NCBI RefSeq assembly: GCF_023913515.1
Contig: NZ_CP099392.1
Span: 1 to 64,000, forward strand
Origin: Natronococcus sp. CG52
Lineage (GTDB): Archaea; Halobacteriota; Halobacteria; Halobacteriales; Natrialbaceae
Length of the DNA: 64,000 nt
Direction of reading: 5' to 3'
The position numbers and the translations under genes were made by a program. The notes beneath the pieces are model-generated. The model was not told the DNA's origin and made no database searches. It worked only from the letters and a program-made list of their open reading frames with translations. Position 1 is the stretch's first letter, and each line of letters begins with the position of its first letter. Positions 9,487 through 19,565 of the stretch are shown one piece after another.

Positions 9487-9661
9487 GATTCTACCACCCG
9501 CTCGAGAGTCGAGAGGACGAGTTTTCCTACCTGTACCCCGAGCGGAGTCATCCCTCGGAAATCGGCCACGGAGCCGGCTACCGGATGGGGCGGCGAGCAG
9601 AACGGTCTCGATCGGCGAGATGAAACACCTCCAGAAAACGGGATCGAACCGCTCGAGACGC

Positions 9662-11059
9662 TTACTCGGTTGCGGGAACGTCGTCGCCCTCGCCGGCGGA
9701 CTGCACCCAGATGGTCTTTCGATTGACGAACTCGTGGATCCCCTCCTTGGCGAGTTCGCGACCGTACCCGGACGCCTTCACGCCGCCGAACGGGAGTCGA
9801 GGATCGGACTTGACGAGTTCGTTGACGAACACGCAGCCGGCTTCGATCTCGCGGGCGATCCGCTCCCCGCGATCGAGGTCCTCGGTCCAGATCGAGCCGC
9901 CGAGTCCGTAGTGGATGTCGTTCGCGATCTCGATCGCCTCCTCCTCGTCGGCGGCGCGGAAGACGGCCGCGGCCGGTCCGAAGACCTCCTCCTCGGCCGC
10001 GGGACTGTCCATCGGCGGTTCGGCGAGCACCGTCGGCGGATAGTACCAGCCGTCGCGGTCGAGGGGTTCGCCGCCGCACTCGAGGGTCGCCCCCGCCTCG
10101 ACGCTCGCCTCGACCTGCTCGTGAACGTCCTCCATGAGATCTTCGCGCGCCTGCGGACCGATTTCGGTGCCGGACTCCATCGGATCGCCGATTTCGAGGG
10201 CCTCCATCTCCGAGACGAAGCGGTCGAGAAACTCGTCGAAGACCTCGTCGGCGACGATGAACCGCTTGGCCGCGATACAGGACTGCCCCGAGTTGATCGT
10301 CCGCGCCGTGGCCGCGGTTTCGGCCGCCGCGTCGAGGTCGGCGTCCTCGAGGACGACGAACGGGTCGCTCCCGCCGAGTTCGAGGACGTGTTTCTTCAGT
10401 TCGTTGCCGGCCTGTTCGGCGATGGCGCGCCCGGCACCCTCGCTCCCCGTCAGGGTGAGCGCGTCGAGACGGTCGTCTCGAACGACGTCCTCGATCGCGT
10501 CGGAGCCGACCAGCAGCGTCGAGAAGACGCCCTCGGGATAGCCCGCGTCGCGGAAGATCTCCTCGATCGCGAGCGCACAGCCCGGTACGTTCGAGGCGTG
10601 TTTGAGCAGGCCGACGTTGCCGGCAGTCAGGTGCGGCGCGGCGAAGCGAAACACCTGCCAGAACGGGAAGTTCCAGGGCATCACCGCGAGGACGGCTCCC
10701 AGCGGCTCGTAGGAGACGAACGTCTTCGCGTTCGGCTCGCTGCCGATTACGCGGTCGGCGAGGAACTCGTCCGCACGCTCGGCGTAGAAGTCACAGACCC
10801 ACGCGCACTTCTCGAGTTCGGAGTGGGATTCGTCGATCGGCTTACCCATCTCTCGGCTCATCAACTCGGCGTACTCGTCCTGCCGGTCGCGAAGGATCTC
10901 GCCGGCGTTCTCGAGAAGCTGCTGACGTTCGGTGATATTCGTCTCCGCCCACGATTCCGAGGCCGAAACCGCGTCCTCGAGAATGGAGTCGACGTCGTCC
11001 GCCGTGTGGTCGTCGTACGTTTCGATTACCTCGTCGGTCGCTGGATTGGTACTCTTCAT
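9662..11059 (-). CDS. NAD(P)-dependent aldehyde dehydrogenase (succinate-semialdehyde dehydrogenase-like)
   Basis: The open frame extends to 11248 but family alignment starts at ATG 11057-11059 (MKSTNPATDE), giving 465 residues. Catalytic residues are visible: N130 in MPWNFPFW, E227 in LELGGSDPF and nucleophile C261 in NSGQSCIAAKRF. The closing block PFGGVKASGYGRELAKEGIHEFVN is typical of succinate-semialdehyde and related medium-chain aldehyde dehydrogenases. The cofactor and true substrate are not fixed by sequence. It runs in the same direction as the acetolactate synthase-like gene about 175 bp downstream, so the two may be co-transcribed. A long intergenic region with a dispersed element (11566-11612) lies upstream. 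Confidence 0.88.
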   Translation of the reverse strand: MKSTNPATDEVIETYDDHTADDVDSILEDAVSASESWAETNITERQQLLENAGEILRDRQDEYAELMSREMGKPIDESHSELEKCAWVCDFYAERADEFLADRVIGSEPNAKTFVSYEPLGAVLAVMPWNFPFWQVFRFAAPHLTAGNVGLLKHASNVPGCALAIEEIFRDAGYPEGVFSTLLVGSDAIEDVVRDDRLDALTLTGSEGAGRAIAEQAGNELKKHVLELGGSDPFVVLEDADLDAAAETAATARTINSGQSCIAAKRFIVADEVFDEFLDRFVSEMEALEIGDPMESGTEIGPQAREDLMEDVHEQVEASVEAGATLECGGEPLDRDGWYYPPTVLAEPPMDSPAAEEEVFGPAAAVFRAADEEEAIEIANDIHYGLGGSIWTEDLDRGERIAREIEAGCVFVNELVKSDPRLPFGGVKASGYGRELAKEGIHEFVNRKTIWVQSAGEGDDVPATE

Positions 11060-11565
11060 TGGCAGTATCACCAACGCGCCGCGCGTTTCCGGTAGTACGG
11101 TAACGAACGACAAAGAGCTGTTCCCGGCAATCGGATTGCGCTCTTCGAATATTCCAACGAGGCACACAGTCTCGAGTCTCGTGAGCTCCGCCGGGGCATT
11201 CTCGATCGCGGCCGACAGTAAGGGAGCGACGATCGACAACGTCGTCAATCCGATTACGGATTCGACACCAGCACCGAATTGATTGATTCGGAATGCGTTT
11301 TATAGAACTCGAAAACGGTATATTTGACGCCTCTAATCGTGTCTTACTTGTGTCCTCAGGAGCACGTACGCGAATCAGGTATCCCGCACGAGCGCCTCTA
11401 GCGCGGTTACGGGCGAACGAAAAATATTGTATCGCTCGCGAGGAACGGACTCGTGTGCGATCGCCCGGAATTCGACTGGATCTCGTCCCTCTCTTTTCCG
11501 TATATATGACTCTAGTTATGATATGTATACGGTTATGATCGTACCGGTTCGCGATATCGTTGGGA

Positions 11566-11612
11566 TAAGATACCTACGGTAGCTACCTCAGCTAAGCTAC
11601 CTATTGTAGCTA
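11566..11612 (-). repeat. TAGCTA-rich dispersed element, copy A
   Basis: On the minus strand the core (11612 down to 11578) matches 37222-37256 on the plus strand at 30 of 35 positions, with shared blocks TAGCTA, AATAGGT, CTTAGCT and TAGCTACC. Both copies then continue with GTAGGTAT-TTA-like sequence, copy B having 8 extra bases. The repeated TAGCTA/TACCTA steps suggest a protein-binding or mobile-element end sequence. Confidence 0.65.
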
Positions 11613-11670
11613 TTTTAAAGACTCTCCTTCGCGTACCGTTAACGGTCGCAGCGAGTTTCGAGTCGAGATA

Positions 11671-11756
11671 CTATAGTACCAACTGAAACGGGTTCCACAC
11701 CGATCGCACGACGGCTGTGCGATCGGGCGTGTACTGACTTTCAGTGGCTACTATAG
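11671..11756. repeat. MITE-like palindromic repeat, copy 2
   Basis: This is an 86-bp near-perfect palindrome. The left arm CTATAGTACCAACTGAAA matches the reverse complement of the right arm, CTATAGTAGCCACTGAAA, at 16 of 18 positions. Inside sits a second hairpin, CCGATCGCAC-GACGGCT-GTGCGATCGG (10-bp arms). No obvious target-site duplication flanks it and it has no coding capacity. Confidence 0.85.
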
Positions 11757-11782
11757 CGAAGTAGTATCTGTACGTCCGAAAT

Positions 11783-14506
11783 TCAACGGTTCTGGGAGAG
11801 CCATCGGAGGAGACGATTACAGAGAACGGTGGCGACGGGGTGGCGTCCGTACCGATCGCAGACCCGAAACGTCAGCGCCGTTATCGATCCACTTCCGTAC
11901 CCGCGGACGACGAAGGGGCTACTCCAGTTCGCGAGCCATCCCTCTACGTAGCCGACGTGAACGCGGTCGACCGACGGGTTCAGATCGGTGGCGACCGCGT
12001 ACGGATAGAGTCCGTCGAACTCCCAGCCGAGGTGGCGATTCGGACAGATATCCTCGAGGAGTGCCGAGTCCCGGTAGTAGAACCCGGCGACGAGATTCCA
12101 GCTTTCGGCGCGCGGTAGCGAGCGGTAGGTGAACGGCCCGCCGGTTCTCATCTCGCCGTCTCGATCCGGGACGTGGACGACGGCACCGCCGTCGGTCGCG
12201 AACTGATCGATACGACTCGTGATTTCGGAGGTTACGGCGACGTCGACCGCATCGGAGAGCGTGTGCGTGACGGTCACGCCCTCCTCGGCGAGTCGCGAAG
12301 CGAACGCACCGTCCGCGTACACGGTCATCGACGGCGTCGCGCCACGGTCACCGTCGACGATCGTCACGGGTTCCGCCGTCGAGATCGATTCGTCTCGCGG
12401 CGAGAAGGAGACGGTCAACTCCGTCGTTCGCGCCACCTCGTCCGTCTCCGTTGGTGCTGTGACCGTCGTCGTAAGGGCGGTCGCGTCGTGAGCAGCGACC
12501 GAGACGGTCTCACCGCCTCGCTGTCGATCCAGGGACCACTCGAGCGGCCCCGAAACCGACTGATCGGTGTCGTTGACGACGGTGAGCGAAACCTCGACGG
12601 ACTGGTCGGCCCACGTGGCGTGCGACTCGGGCCTCGCGACGACCGTGAGCGGGCCGTTAACCGTCGAAAACCGGGGGGCGAAAGACTTCGGGTTTCGGTG
12701 GTAGTCGGACAGGCCGTTGAACTCCCACTCGATATCCGACAGTTCGGTCAGAACGTAGCCGGCGATCTCGTCTCGAACGCGCATCTCCTCTATGAGGTGT
12801 TTGATCGACGTGAACTCCCGCTCTTGCCAGGACGCTGCGAGATCGGCGTAGTCGTCGAAGACGTCGGGGAGCGTCGTCCGCTGAAGCCGCTCGTCGATCC
12901 CGTCCGGTTTCTTGAGCGCCTCGACGAGAAAGTCGTGGTCGAACCAGTGCGGATCCCCGCCGTATCGATCGCGGAGGGCGTCCACGTCGCTCAGCCCCCA
13001 CGTCCCGAGTTCCGAGACGACGAGCGGCGCGTCGGGATCGTCGAACTCGGTCGTAGCGTAGTTGTCGCCCGGATAGTGGCGGATGTGCTCGAGGTCGGCG
13101 GCCCAGCTATCGGCCTGATCGGGACTGACGAAGTAGCGGTGGTAGTCGTTGACGTCGGTCGCCACGTGCGCCCAGCCGGAGTTGTCACACACGATCCGCG
13201 TTGGATCGCGTTCGCGAACCGACCGATAGAGATCGGCGAGGAACCGCTGTTTCTCCGCATCCGTCCAGAGCGTCTCGTCGGCGTCGTGGTGACCGAGACC
13301 CCACTCCTCGTTGTACAGCGACCAGATGACGACGCTCGGCCGGTTGTAATCGCGTTCGACGAGCCCCTCGACCTGTGCCCTCACTTCCGCACGCGAGCGC
13401 TCGGTGTCCCGCATCGGGTTTGCGGGCTCTTGCCACACCAGCATCCCGTTCCGATCGGCACACTCGAGAAAGTCCGGATGAGCGGGCTTGACGTGTTTCC
13501 GGATGAGATTGAACCCGAGGTCGGCGGCCAGTTCGATCTCGCTGCTGAACGTCTCCTCGTCCCGGGGCCGGTAGAGCGTCTCCGGGTAGTATCCCTGTTC
13601 GAGAACGCCGCGAAGCGTAATCGGTTCGCCGTTCAGCAGGAACTCCCCGTCCGCCGTCTCGAAGCTCCGCATTCCGAAGTAGTCCTCGTACCGATCGACG
13701 ACCGTCCCGTCGCGCTCGAGGATCACGGTGAGGTCGTACAGCGCCGGCTCGTCGGGACACCAGTAGGTGGGGTCGTCGAACTCGAGAACGGCCGTCGAGT
13801 CGGCGGCCGGCGAGACGGTGGCGCTCGCCTCCGAATCGCCGTCTCCGTCGGCCAGCACCGTCGCCCGCAACGCCTCGACGTCGGCCGATCCCGTCGCGAA
13901 CTCGAGATCGACGACGGCACGATCCCGTTCGAGGTCGGGAGTGACGGGTGCGTCGACGATTCGGGTTTCCGGACGGAACTCGAGGCTGACGGACTGCCAG
14001 AGGCCGGAGACCCGAGTGTACCACGGATCTCCCTGTTTTCCGTGCGGAATCTCCGAGAGATCCGCGGGATCGGTGACCGCGACCACCATCGCGTTCGCTC
14101 CGCGCTCCAGTTCGTCGGTGACGTCTATCGTGAACGGGAGGTAGCCGCCGCGGTTCTCGCCGACGCGCTCGCTGTTGACCCACACCGTCGTCTCGTAGTC
14201 CGCGGCGCCGAAGACGAGAAACGCCCGCTTTCCCGCCGGAACCGCCGCGTCCAGGTCGATCGATCGACGATACCACGCCGTCCCAGTGTACTCTCGATAC
14301 GCGTCGTCTTCCTGCCACGCTCGGGGAATCTCGACCGCGTGTGCACGGTCCGGCCACGTCGCGTCTCGTTCGTACCACCGGTTCGTTCGGCCGCTGCGTT
14401 CCGGATCGATGAGAAACTCCCACTCGCCGTCGAGCGCGACCGAGCGCCGTCGGTCGCTCGCGTCCTCCTCGGACGCTCCCGTCGGTGACCCGGTCACGAC
14501 TCCCAC
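11783..14506 (-). CDS. Glycoside hydrolase family 2 enzyme (beta-galactosidase/glucuronidase type)
   Basis: The 907-residue protein has the GH2 domain order: jelly-roll sugar-binding domain (about 20-185, with GKRAFLVFGAADYETTVWVN), immunoglobulin-like domain (190-280), TIM barrel (about 285-600) and C-terminal beta domains. The acid/base lies in WSLYNEEWG (E400) and the likely nucleophile is E499 in VVSELGTWG. No signal peptide is present, so it acts in the cytoplasm on imported oligosaccharides. GH2 members cleave terminal beta-galactose, beta-glucuronate or beta-mannose; galactonate dehydratases nearby favour galactose. The start is GTG 14504-14506. A closely related paralogue lies 2.3 kb upstream (16822-19508) and is frameshifted, leaving this as the intact copy. 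Confidence 0.9.
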   Translation of the reverse strand: MGVVTGSPTGASEEDASDRRRSVALDGEWEFLIDPERSGRTNRWYERDATWPDRAHAVEIPRAWQEDDAYREYTGTAWYRRSIDLDAAVPAGKRAFLVFGAADYETTVWVNSERVGENRGGYLPFTIDVTDELERGANAMVVAVTDPADLSEIPHGKQGDPWYTRVSGLWQSVSLEFRPETRIVDAPVTPDLERDRAVVDLEFATGSADVEALRATVLADGDGDSEASATVSPAADSTAVLEFDDPTYWCPDEPALYDLTVILERDGTVVDRYEDYFGMRSFETADGEFLLNGEPITLRGVLEQGYYPETLYRPRDEETFSSEIELAADLGFNLIRKHVKPAHPDFLECADRNGMLVWQEPANPMRDTERSRAEVRAQVEGLVERDYNRPSVVIWSLYNEEWGLGHHDADETLWTDAEKQRFLADLYRSVRERDPTRIVCDNSGWAHVATDVNDYHRYFVSPDQADSWAADLEHIRHYPGDNYATTEFDDPDAPLVVSELGTWGLSDVDALRDRYGGDPHWFDHDFLVEALKKPDGIDERLQRTTLPDVFDDYADLAASWQEREFTSIKHLIEEMRVRDEIAGYVLTELSDIEWEFNGLSDYHRNPKSFAPRFSTVNGPLTVVARPESHATWADQSVEVSLTVVNDTDQSVSGPLEWSLDRQRGGETVSVAAHDATALTTTVTAPTETDEVARTTELTVSFSPRDESISTAEPVTIVDGDRGATPSMTVYADGAFASRLAEEGVTVTHTLSDAVDVAVTSEITSRIDQFATDGGAVVHVPDRDGEMRTGGPFTYRSLPRAESWNLVAGFYYRDSALLEDICPNRHLGWEFDGLYPYAVATDLNPSVDRVHVGYVEGWLANWSSPFVVRGYGSGSITALTFRVCDRYGRHPVATVLCNRLLRWLSQNR

Positions 14507-14745
14507 CGATATTCCCGGTCGCTAGCGGCTGATCGGCTCGTGAACGCAGGACGTCTCGGCGGAACTGAGGCAGGGTGTCGGTCGTCTCAGGGGGTGCAGG
14601 ACGCATGTTCGGTCACTTTCGTAGTAACGTTCGTTTCGGCGAATAAATCTTCCGTCCGACGCAAGCGAGTACGCGCCGTGAACGAGACGACTCCGTGTCA
14701 CAATGAGAAACGGTTTTGGTGATCGTCGCCAGTCGTCTACGACAC

Positions 14746-15552
14746 ATGTCGGGGACGAGCCACCACGTGAAATCGGTCCGCAAGCTCTTTCGGATCATCG
14801 AGGCGCTGGAACGGCGCGAGAGTACGGGAATCACGGAACTGGCGCGCGAGACTGGGATCGCCAAGAGCTTGGTCTACAAGTATCTCGACACGCTCCACCA
14901 CCTCGGATTCGTGACGAAAACCGGGTCCTCGTACGCGCTCTCCCTGCGGTGGTTCCAGATCGGTCGTCGGGTTCGCGAGCGCCGCGACGTCTTCCAGGTC
15001 GCGCGGACGGAACTGAACCGGTTGGCCCGGCAGACCGGGGAGACGGTCTCGCTCGTCGTCGAAGAGGACGGAGACGCGATCTATCTCTCCCAGACGAGCG
15101 AGCGCGAGCAACCCGTCGGACCGGTCAGCGAGGGCGACCGCATTCCGGCGCCGATTTCGGTCGGCGGCAAGGCGATCCTCTCGTACCGTCCCGTCGAAGA
15201 GGTGGAGGCGCTGCTCGCGGAACAGGAGCTGACCGACCGCGCGGATCAGCTCGTTTCGGAGTTACGGACGCTTCGGAACCAGCGGATGGTTATCGAACGC
15301 GAGGGTCCGCAGGAGAGTACCTTCAGCGCGGGATCCTTCATGGGCCACCGCCACGTCGTCGGCCACGGCGAACCCTACCAGAACCTCCACAGCGTCGCCG
15401 TTCCCGTCAGAGACGCCGACAACTACGCCATCGCCGCGATCGAGGTCAGCGGCTCCAAAGACAGTCTCTACGGTCGCCGACTCGAGGACGAGATCGCCAG
15501 ACTCCTCGTGAACGCGAGCAAGTCGATCGAGACCGTGCTGTTGAGCCGGTAG
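14746..15552 (+). CDS. IclR-family transcriptional regulator (sugar locus, copy 1)
   Basis: The ATG at 14746 (MSGTSHHVKSVRKLF) starts the winged helix-turn-helix: KLFRIIEALERRESTGITELARETGIAKSLVYKYLDTL… spans about residues 10-60 with the recognition helix around AKSLVYKYL. The C-terminal effector domain (about 80-265) contains ARTELNRLARQTGETVSLVV and the usual ISVGGKAIL block. The longer frame from 14716 adds residues without family similarity. It is divergent from the GH2 gene, sharing a 239-bp gap, and lies tail to tail with the first galactonate-dehydratase gene. It probably controls these sugar genes, with a galactose- or galactonate-derived effector as an inference only. Confidence 0.9.
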   Translation: MSGTSHHVKSVRKLFRIIEALERRESTGITELARETGIAKSLVYKYLDTLHHLGFVTKTGSSYALSLRWFQIGRRVRERRDVFQVARTELNRLARQTGETVSLVVEEDGDAIYLSQTSEREQPVGPVSEGDRIPAPISVGGKAILSYRPVEEVEALLAEQELTDRADQLVSELRTLRNQRMVIEREGPQESTFSAGSFMGHRHVVGHGEPYQNLHSVAVPVRDADNYAIAAIEVSGSKDSLYGRRLEDEIARLLVNASKSIETVLLSR

Positions 15553-15633
15553 TTCGGACCGAAAGCGACGCTCGTCAGCCCTCGACGCGGGCCGTCTCAG
15601 CTCTCCACTCCACCTCGTACTCGTCCACCATCG

Positions 15634-16782
15634 TTACCACTCCGCGACGCTGCCGTCGTCGTGGCGCCAGACGGGATTGTGCCAGTCGACCTCGCCGGCC
15701 TGCTCCCGGACGTACTCCTCGTCGATGTCGACTCCGAGCCCCGGTCCGTCGGGGATGTCGACGTACCCCTCCCGGTAGTCGAAAACGGAGGGGTCCGCGA
15801 GGTAATCGAGCACGTCGCTGGTCTCGTTGTAGTGGATGTCGAGGCTCTGCTCCTGGATGAGCGCGTTCGGCGAACAGGCGTCGACCTGGATGCACGAGGC
15901 TAGCGCGATCGGGCCGAGCGGGCAGTGCGGTGCGACCGCCACGTCGTAGGCTTCGGCCATCGACGCGATCTTGTTCACCTCGGTGATCCCGCCGGCGTGG
16001 GACAGGTCGGGCTGGATGAGGTCGACGTGTCCGTCCTCGAAGACCTGCTTGAAATCCCACCGCGAGTACATCCGCTCGCCGGTCGCGATCGGGGTGGTCG
16101 TGTGCTGGGCGATCCCCGCGAGTTCGTCCAGGTGTTCCGTCAGGACCGGCTCTTCGATGAAGAACGGCTCGTACGGTTCGAGGGCCGCGACCAGCCGCTT
16201 GGCCATCGACTTCGAGACGCGCCCGTGAAAGTCGACGCCGACGTCGACCTCGCTCCCGACGGCTTCGCGAACCTCTCGCATCCGCTCGGTCGCGGCCTCG
16301 ACGGTCGCCGGCGAGTCGATTCGCTCCATCGCCGGCGTCCCGTTCATCTTGAGGGCGGTGAAGCCGGCGTCGACCTTCTCGCGCGCCTGGTCGGCGACGT
16401 CCGACGGATCGTCCCCGCCGATCCACTGGTAGACGCGCAGTCGATCGCGGGCCCGCCCGCCGAGCAGGTCGTACACCGGGGCGTCGTACGTCTTGCCCTT
16501 GATGTCCCACAGCGCCTGGTCGATCCCGGCGATGGCCGACATCAGGACCGGCCCGCCGCGGTAGAAGCCGCCGCGGTACATCGTCTGCCAGTGATCTTCG
16601 ATTCGTGCCGGATCCTCGCCGACGAGGTAGGTATCCATCAGCTCTTCGACCGCGGTCTTGACCGTCTTCGCGCGTCCTTCGACGACCGGTTCGCCCCAGC
16701 CGACGGTGCCGTCGCTCGTCGTCACCTTGAGGAACAGCCAGCGCGGCGGTACTTCGAACAGTTCGTAGTCTGTGATGTGCAT
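15634..16782 (-). CDS. dgoD: D-galactonate dehydratase-like enolase-superfamily enzyme, copy 1
   Basis: The 382-residue protein aligns along its length with bacterial D-galactonate dehydratase, including LPPRW-type opening (VPPRWLFLKV), GEPVVEGRAKTV, YRGGFYRGGPVLMSAIAGIDQA and the end WRHDDGSVAEW. Metal ligands are D184 (VDFHGR), E210 (IEEPV) and E236 (TGERM); catalytic histidines are H186 and H286 (APHCPLGP). Residue identities match the galactonate dehydratase set, so dehydration of D-galactonate to 2-keto-3-deoxygalactonate is the best call; other sugar acids remain possible because this superfamily is promiscuous. A second copy lies at 34932. It sits 39 bp downstream of the frameshifted GH2, in the same direction, and probably in one transcript. 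Confidence 0.88.
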   Translation of the reverse strand: MHITDYELFEVPPRWLFLKVTTSDGTVGWGEPVVEGRAKTVKTAVEELMDTYLVGEDPARIEDHWQTMYRGGFYRGGPVLMSAIAGIDQALWDIKGKTYDAPVYDLLGGRARDRLRVYQWIGGDDPSDVADQAREKVDAGFTALKMNGTPAMERIDSPATVEAATERMREVREAVGSEVDVGVDFHGRVSKSMAKRLVAALEPYEPFFIEEPVLTEHLDELAGIAQHTTTPIATGERMYSRWDFKQVFEDGHVDLIQPDLSHAGGITEVNKIASMAEAYDVAVAPHCPLGPIALASCIQVDACSPNALIQEQSLDIHYNETSDVLDYLADPSVFDYREGYVDIPDGPGLGVDIDEEYVREQAGEVDWHNPVWRHDDGSVAEW

Positions 16783-16821
16783 GAGTGGCGTGTGTCGTGA
16801 ATCGTCTTCGGTCGTTCGGTC

Positions 16822-19508
16822 CTAGTCTCGAGCGAGGTCGGTAACGAACGCGGCGAGCGCCGCGACGCCGACCGGATTGTTCGCGCGCGCGCCGTCGTCG
16901 GTGACTCTGAAGGTGAACGCGCCGACGCGCCCGTCTCCGTGATCGCGGACGGTAACCGCGGCGCTCCAGTTCGCGAGCCACCCCTCGACGTATCCGACGC
17001 CGACGTCGTCGACGTCTCGGTCGACGTCCGCGACGACGTCGTAGGGGTACAGGCCCTCGAGTTCCCAGCCGGGAACGGTGTCGACGTACTCCGCGAGCGG
17101 TCCGTCGTCGCGGTAGAACAGCGACGCGACGAGGTTCCAGCTCTCGTCTTCGGGGAGGTCGCGGTACTCGAAGAACGCGTCGTCGCTCATGTGACCGGTC
17201 GCGTCCGGAAGCCGAACGAGCGCGCCGCCGCCCTCGACGTACGCTCTCGCGTCGACGTCGGGATCCGCCACCAGCGCGACGTCGGTCGCGTCCGTAATCG
17301 ACGGCTCGACGTCGAACCCGATCGCCGTCAGGGTCGACGCCAGTTCGTCGTCGTCGACGGCCACGGTGAGGTCGGTGTCGACCGACGGATCGGGGACGAC
17401 GGTGATCGATTCGGCGTTCGAACTCGCGCCGGGTAGCGAGACGGTCAGTTCGTCCGTCGTCGCGTCATCGACGTCCGGGACGGCTATCGAGATCGCGTCC
17501 TCGACGCGCGTGACGCCGAACCCGTCGCGATCGATCGCGACCGCCCCTCGCGCCCGCGGAACGACCACGTCACCTCGCCCTCGAGAGGTTCGTTCGTGTG
17601 GTTGCTGACGACGACGTCCGCGGTTAGCGTGTCTCCCGCACCGACCGCGTGTGAGTCGGGTTCGACCATCACGAGGACGTCGTCGTTGATGCGGGCGAAA
17701 TCGTCCGTGAAGACCTTCTCCTCGCGCCGGTAGTCGAGCATGCCGTTGAACTCCCACTCGATGTCGGAGAACTCCGTGATGACGTAGCCGGCGACCCCCT
17801 CGCGGGCGCGCATCCGCTCGATCACGTCCTTGATCGAGCGGAACTCGCGCCACTGCCAGGCTTCCGCGAGCGACTCCCAATCGTCGAACACGTCCGGGAG
17901 CGTCGTCTCCTCGAGGCGGTCGTGGACTCCTTCCGGACGCTTGATCGGATCGTCGAAGAAGTCGTAATCGAACCAGGGCGGCGTTCCGTCGTAGTGGGCT
18001 TCGACCGCGGGCAGATCGCACAGCCCCCAGGTCCCGAACTCCGAGACGATGATCGGCGCGTCGTCCGGATCGGTCTCCGTCGCGCCGTAATTCTCCTCGG
18101 GGGCGTCGGCCATCGCGTCGATGTCGGTCTCCCACGCGCCCGCGCGGTCCGGACTGACGAAGTAGCGGTGGTAGTCGTTGACGTCGGTCGCGACGTGTGC
18201 CCAGCCCGAGTTGTCGCAGACGATCCGGGTCGGATCTCGCGCCGAAATGTCGTCGTAGAGATCCGCGAGGTACTCCTGTTTCGCCTCGTCCTCCCAGAGC
18301 GACGTCTCCTCGTCGAGCCCTTGCGGGTTCCCGATCCCCCACTCCTCGTTGTAGAGACTCCAGACGATCACGCTCGGCCGGTTGTAGTCTCGCTCGAGGA
18401 GCCCCTCGATCTGCTCGCGAACCTCGCGTTTCGAGCGGTCGGTGTGAACGGTCGGGTTCGCGGGCTCCTCCCAGACGAGGATGCCGAGCCGGTCGGCGCA
18501 CTCGAGGAAGTCCGGGTGGGCGGGCTTGATGTGCTTCCGGATCAGGTTGAATCCGAGGTCCTTGGCCGTCCGAACCTCCTCCTCGAACAGCGATTCGTCG
18601 AACGGTCGATAGAGCGTCTCGGGATAGTATCCCTGATCGAGCGCGCCCCGCATGTAGTAGGGCTCACCGTTCAGGTAGAGCCGTCCGTCTCGAGCCTCGA
18701 CGGAACGCATCCCGAAGTAGTCCTCGTACCGGTCGACGACCTGCCCGTCGCGGCGCAGGTCGACGGTGACGTCGTACAGCGCCGGCGTTTCGGGCGTCCA
18801 GTACGTCGGGTCCTCGATCGAAACCGTCAGCGACCCCGAGCCGTCGGCGTCGATCGCCGTCTCGCCGCGAGCCGCGTCGTCGCCGTCGCGAGTGATCCGG
18901 ACCGCGGCCGTCACCGACGACGAGTCGTCGACGCCCGCGACGTCGAAATCGATGCGCGCACTGTCGTCGTCCAGATCCGGCGTCGCGCGGAGCCGTTCGA
19001 CGCGGGTCTCGGGGACGAACTCGAGCGTGACGTCCTGCCAGATCCCGCTGATCCGCTGGTACCACGGCGCGCCCTGTTTGCCGTGCGGGATTTCGCTGAT
19101 GTCCGCCGGGTCGACGACCTCGACGACGATCGCGTTCTCTCCCTCCACGACCGCGTCGGTGACGTCTAGCTCGAACGGGAGGTAGCCGCCGCGGTTCTCG
19201 CCGACGCGCTCGCCGTTGACCCAGACTGTCGCTTCGTAGTCGACAGCGCCGAATCGGAGCAGTACGCGCTCCTCGGCCGGTAGCTCGAGGGTCTCCGTCC
19301 GTCGATACCACGCTGCGCCCGTGTACTCCCGGTATGCGTCGTCCTCCTGCCACGCACACGGCACCTCGACCGCGTGCGTGCGATTCGGCCAGTCCGCATC
19401 GGGGTCGTACCAGTCGTCAGACCGCCCGTCGTATTCGGGATCCGTTACGAACTGCCAGTGTCCGTTCAGTGCTCTCTGCCGTCGATAGTCTTCCGTCAGT
19501 CGTTCCAT
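16822..19508 (-). pseudogene. Glycoside hydrolase family 2 enzyme, paralogue with a frameshift
   Basis: This paralogue of the 11783-14506 enzyme keeps the same domains and active-site residues, N387-E388 in SLYNEEWG and E490 in IVSEFGTWG. From ATG 19508 the frame is good through about residue 650 (…EGEVTWSFRGREG) and then becomes nonsense, stopping at 17484. The proper C-terminus (…AVAIDRDGFGVTRVEDAI… to LARD) continues in another frame to the stop at 16822. Adding one G to the GGGG run at 17544-17547 restores a protein of about 895 residues. The catalytic barrel precedes the break, so even a truncated product might fold. It is upstream of galactonate dehydratase copy 1 and downstream of ABC system A. 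Confidence 0.85.
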
Positions 19509-19565
19509 AGTGTATCTTGTAGCGATCGTCTGTTAATACGAGTACTCCGCTTCGATCGAGTCGGA

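Larger units (their letters stand above)
11060..11782. other. 723-bp intergenic region with two dispersed repeats
   Basis: This gap is clearly richer in A+T than its neighbours and carries no convincing gene. It holds the TAGCTA-rich element copy A (11566-11612), a 12-bp palindrome ACCGTTAACGGT (11635-11646) and MITE-like copy 2 (11671-11756). Confidence 0.6.

Noticed and set aside
9299-11095. A 598-residue plus-strand frame over the aldehyde dehydrogenase
   Set aside because: Antisense shadow of a gene with intact catalytic residues.
12173-14488. A 771-residue plus-strand frame opposite the first GH2 gene
   Set aside because: Same mirror effect; no motifs and fully covered by a clear GH2 on the other strand.
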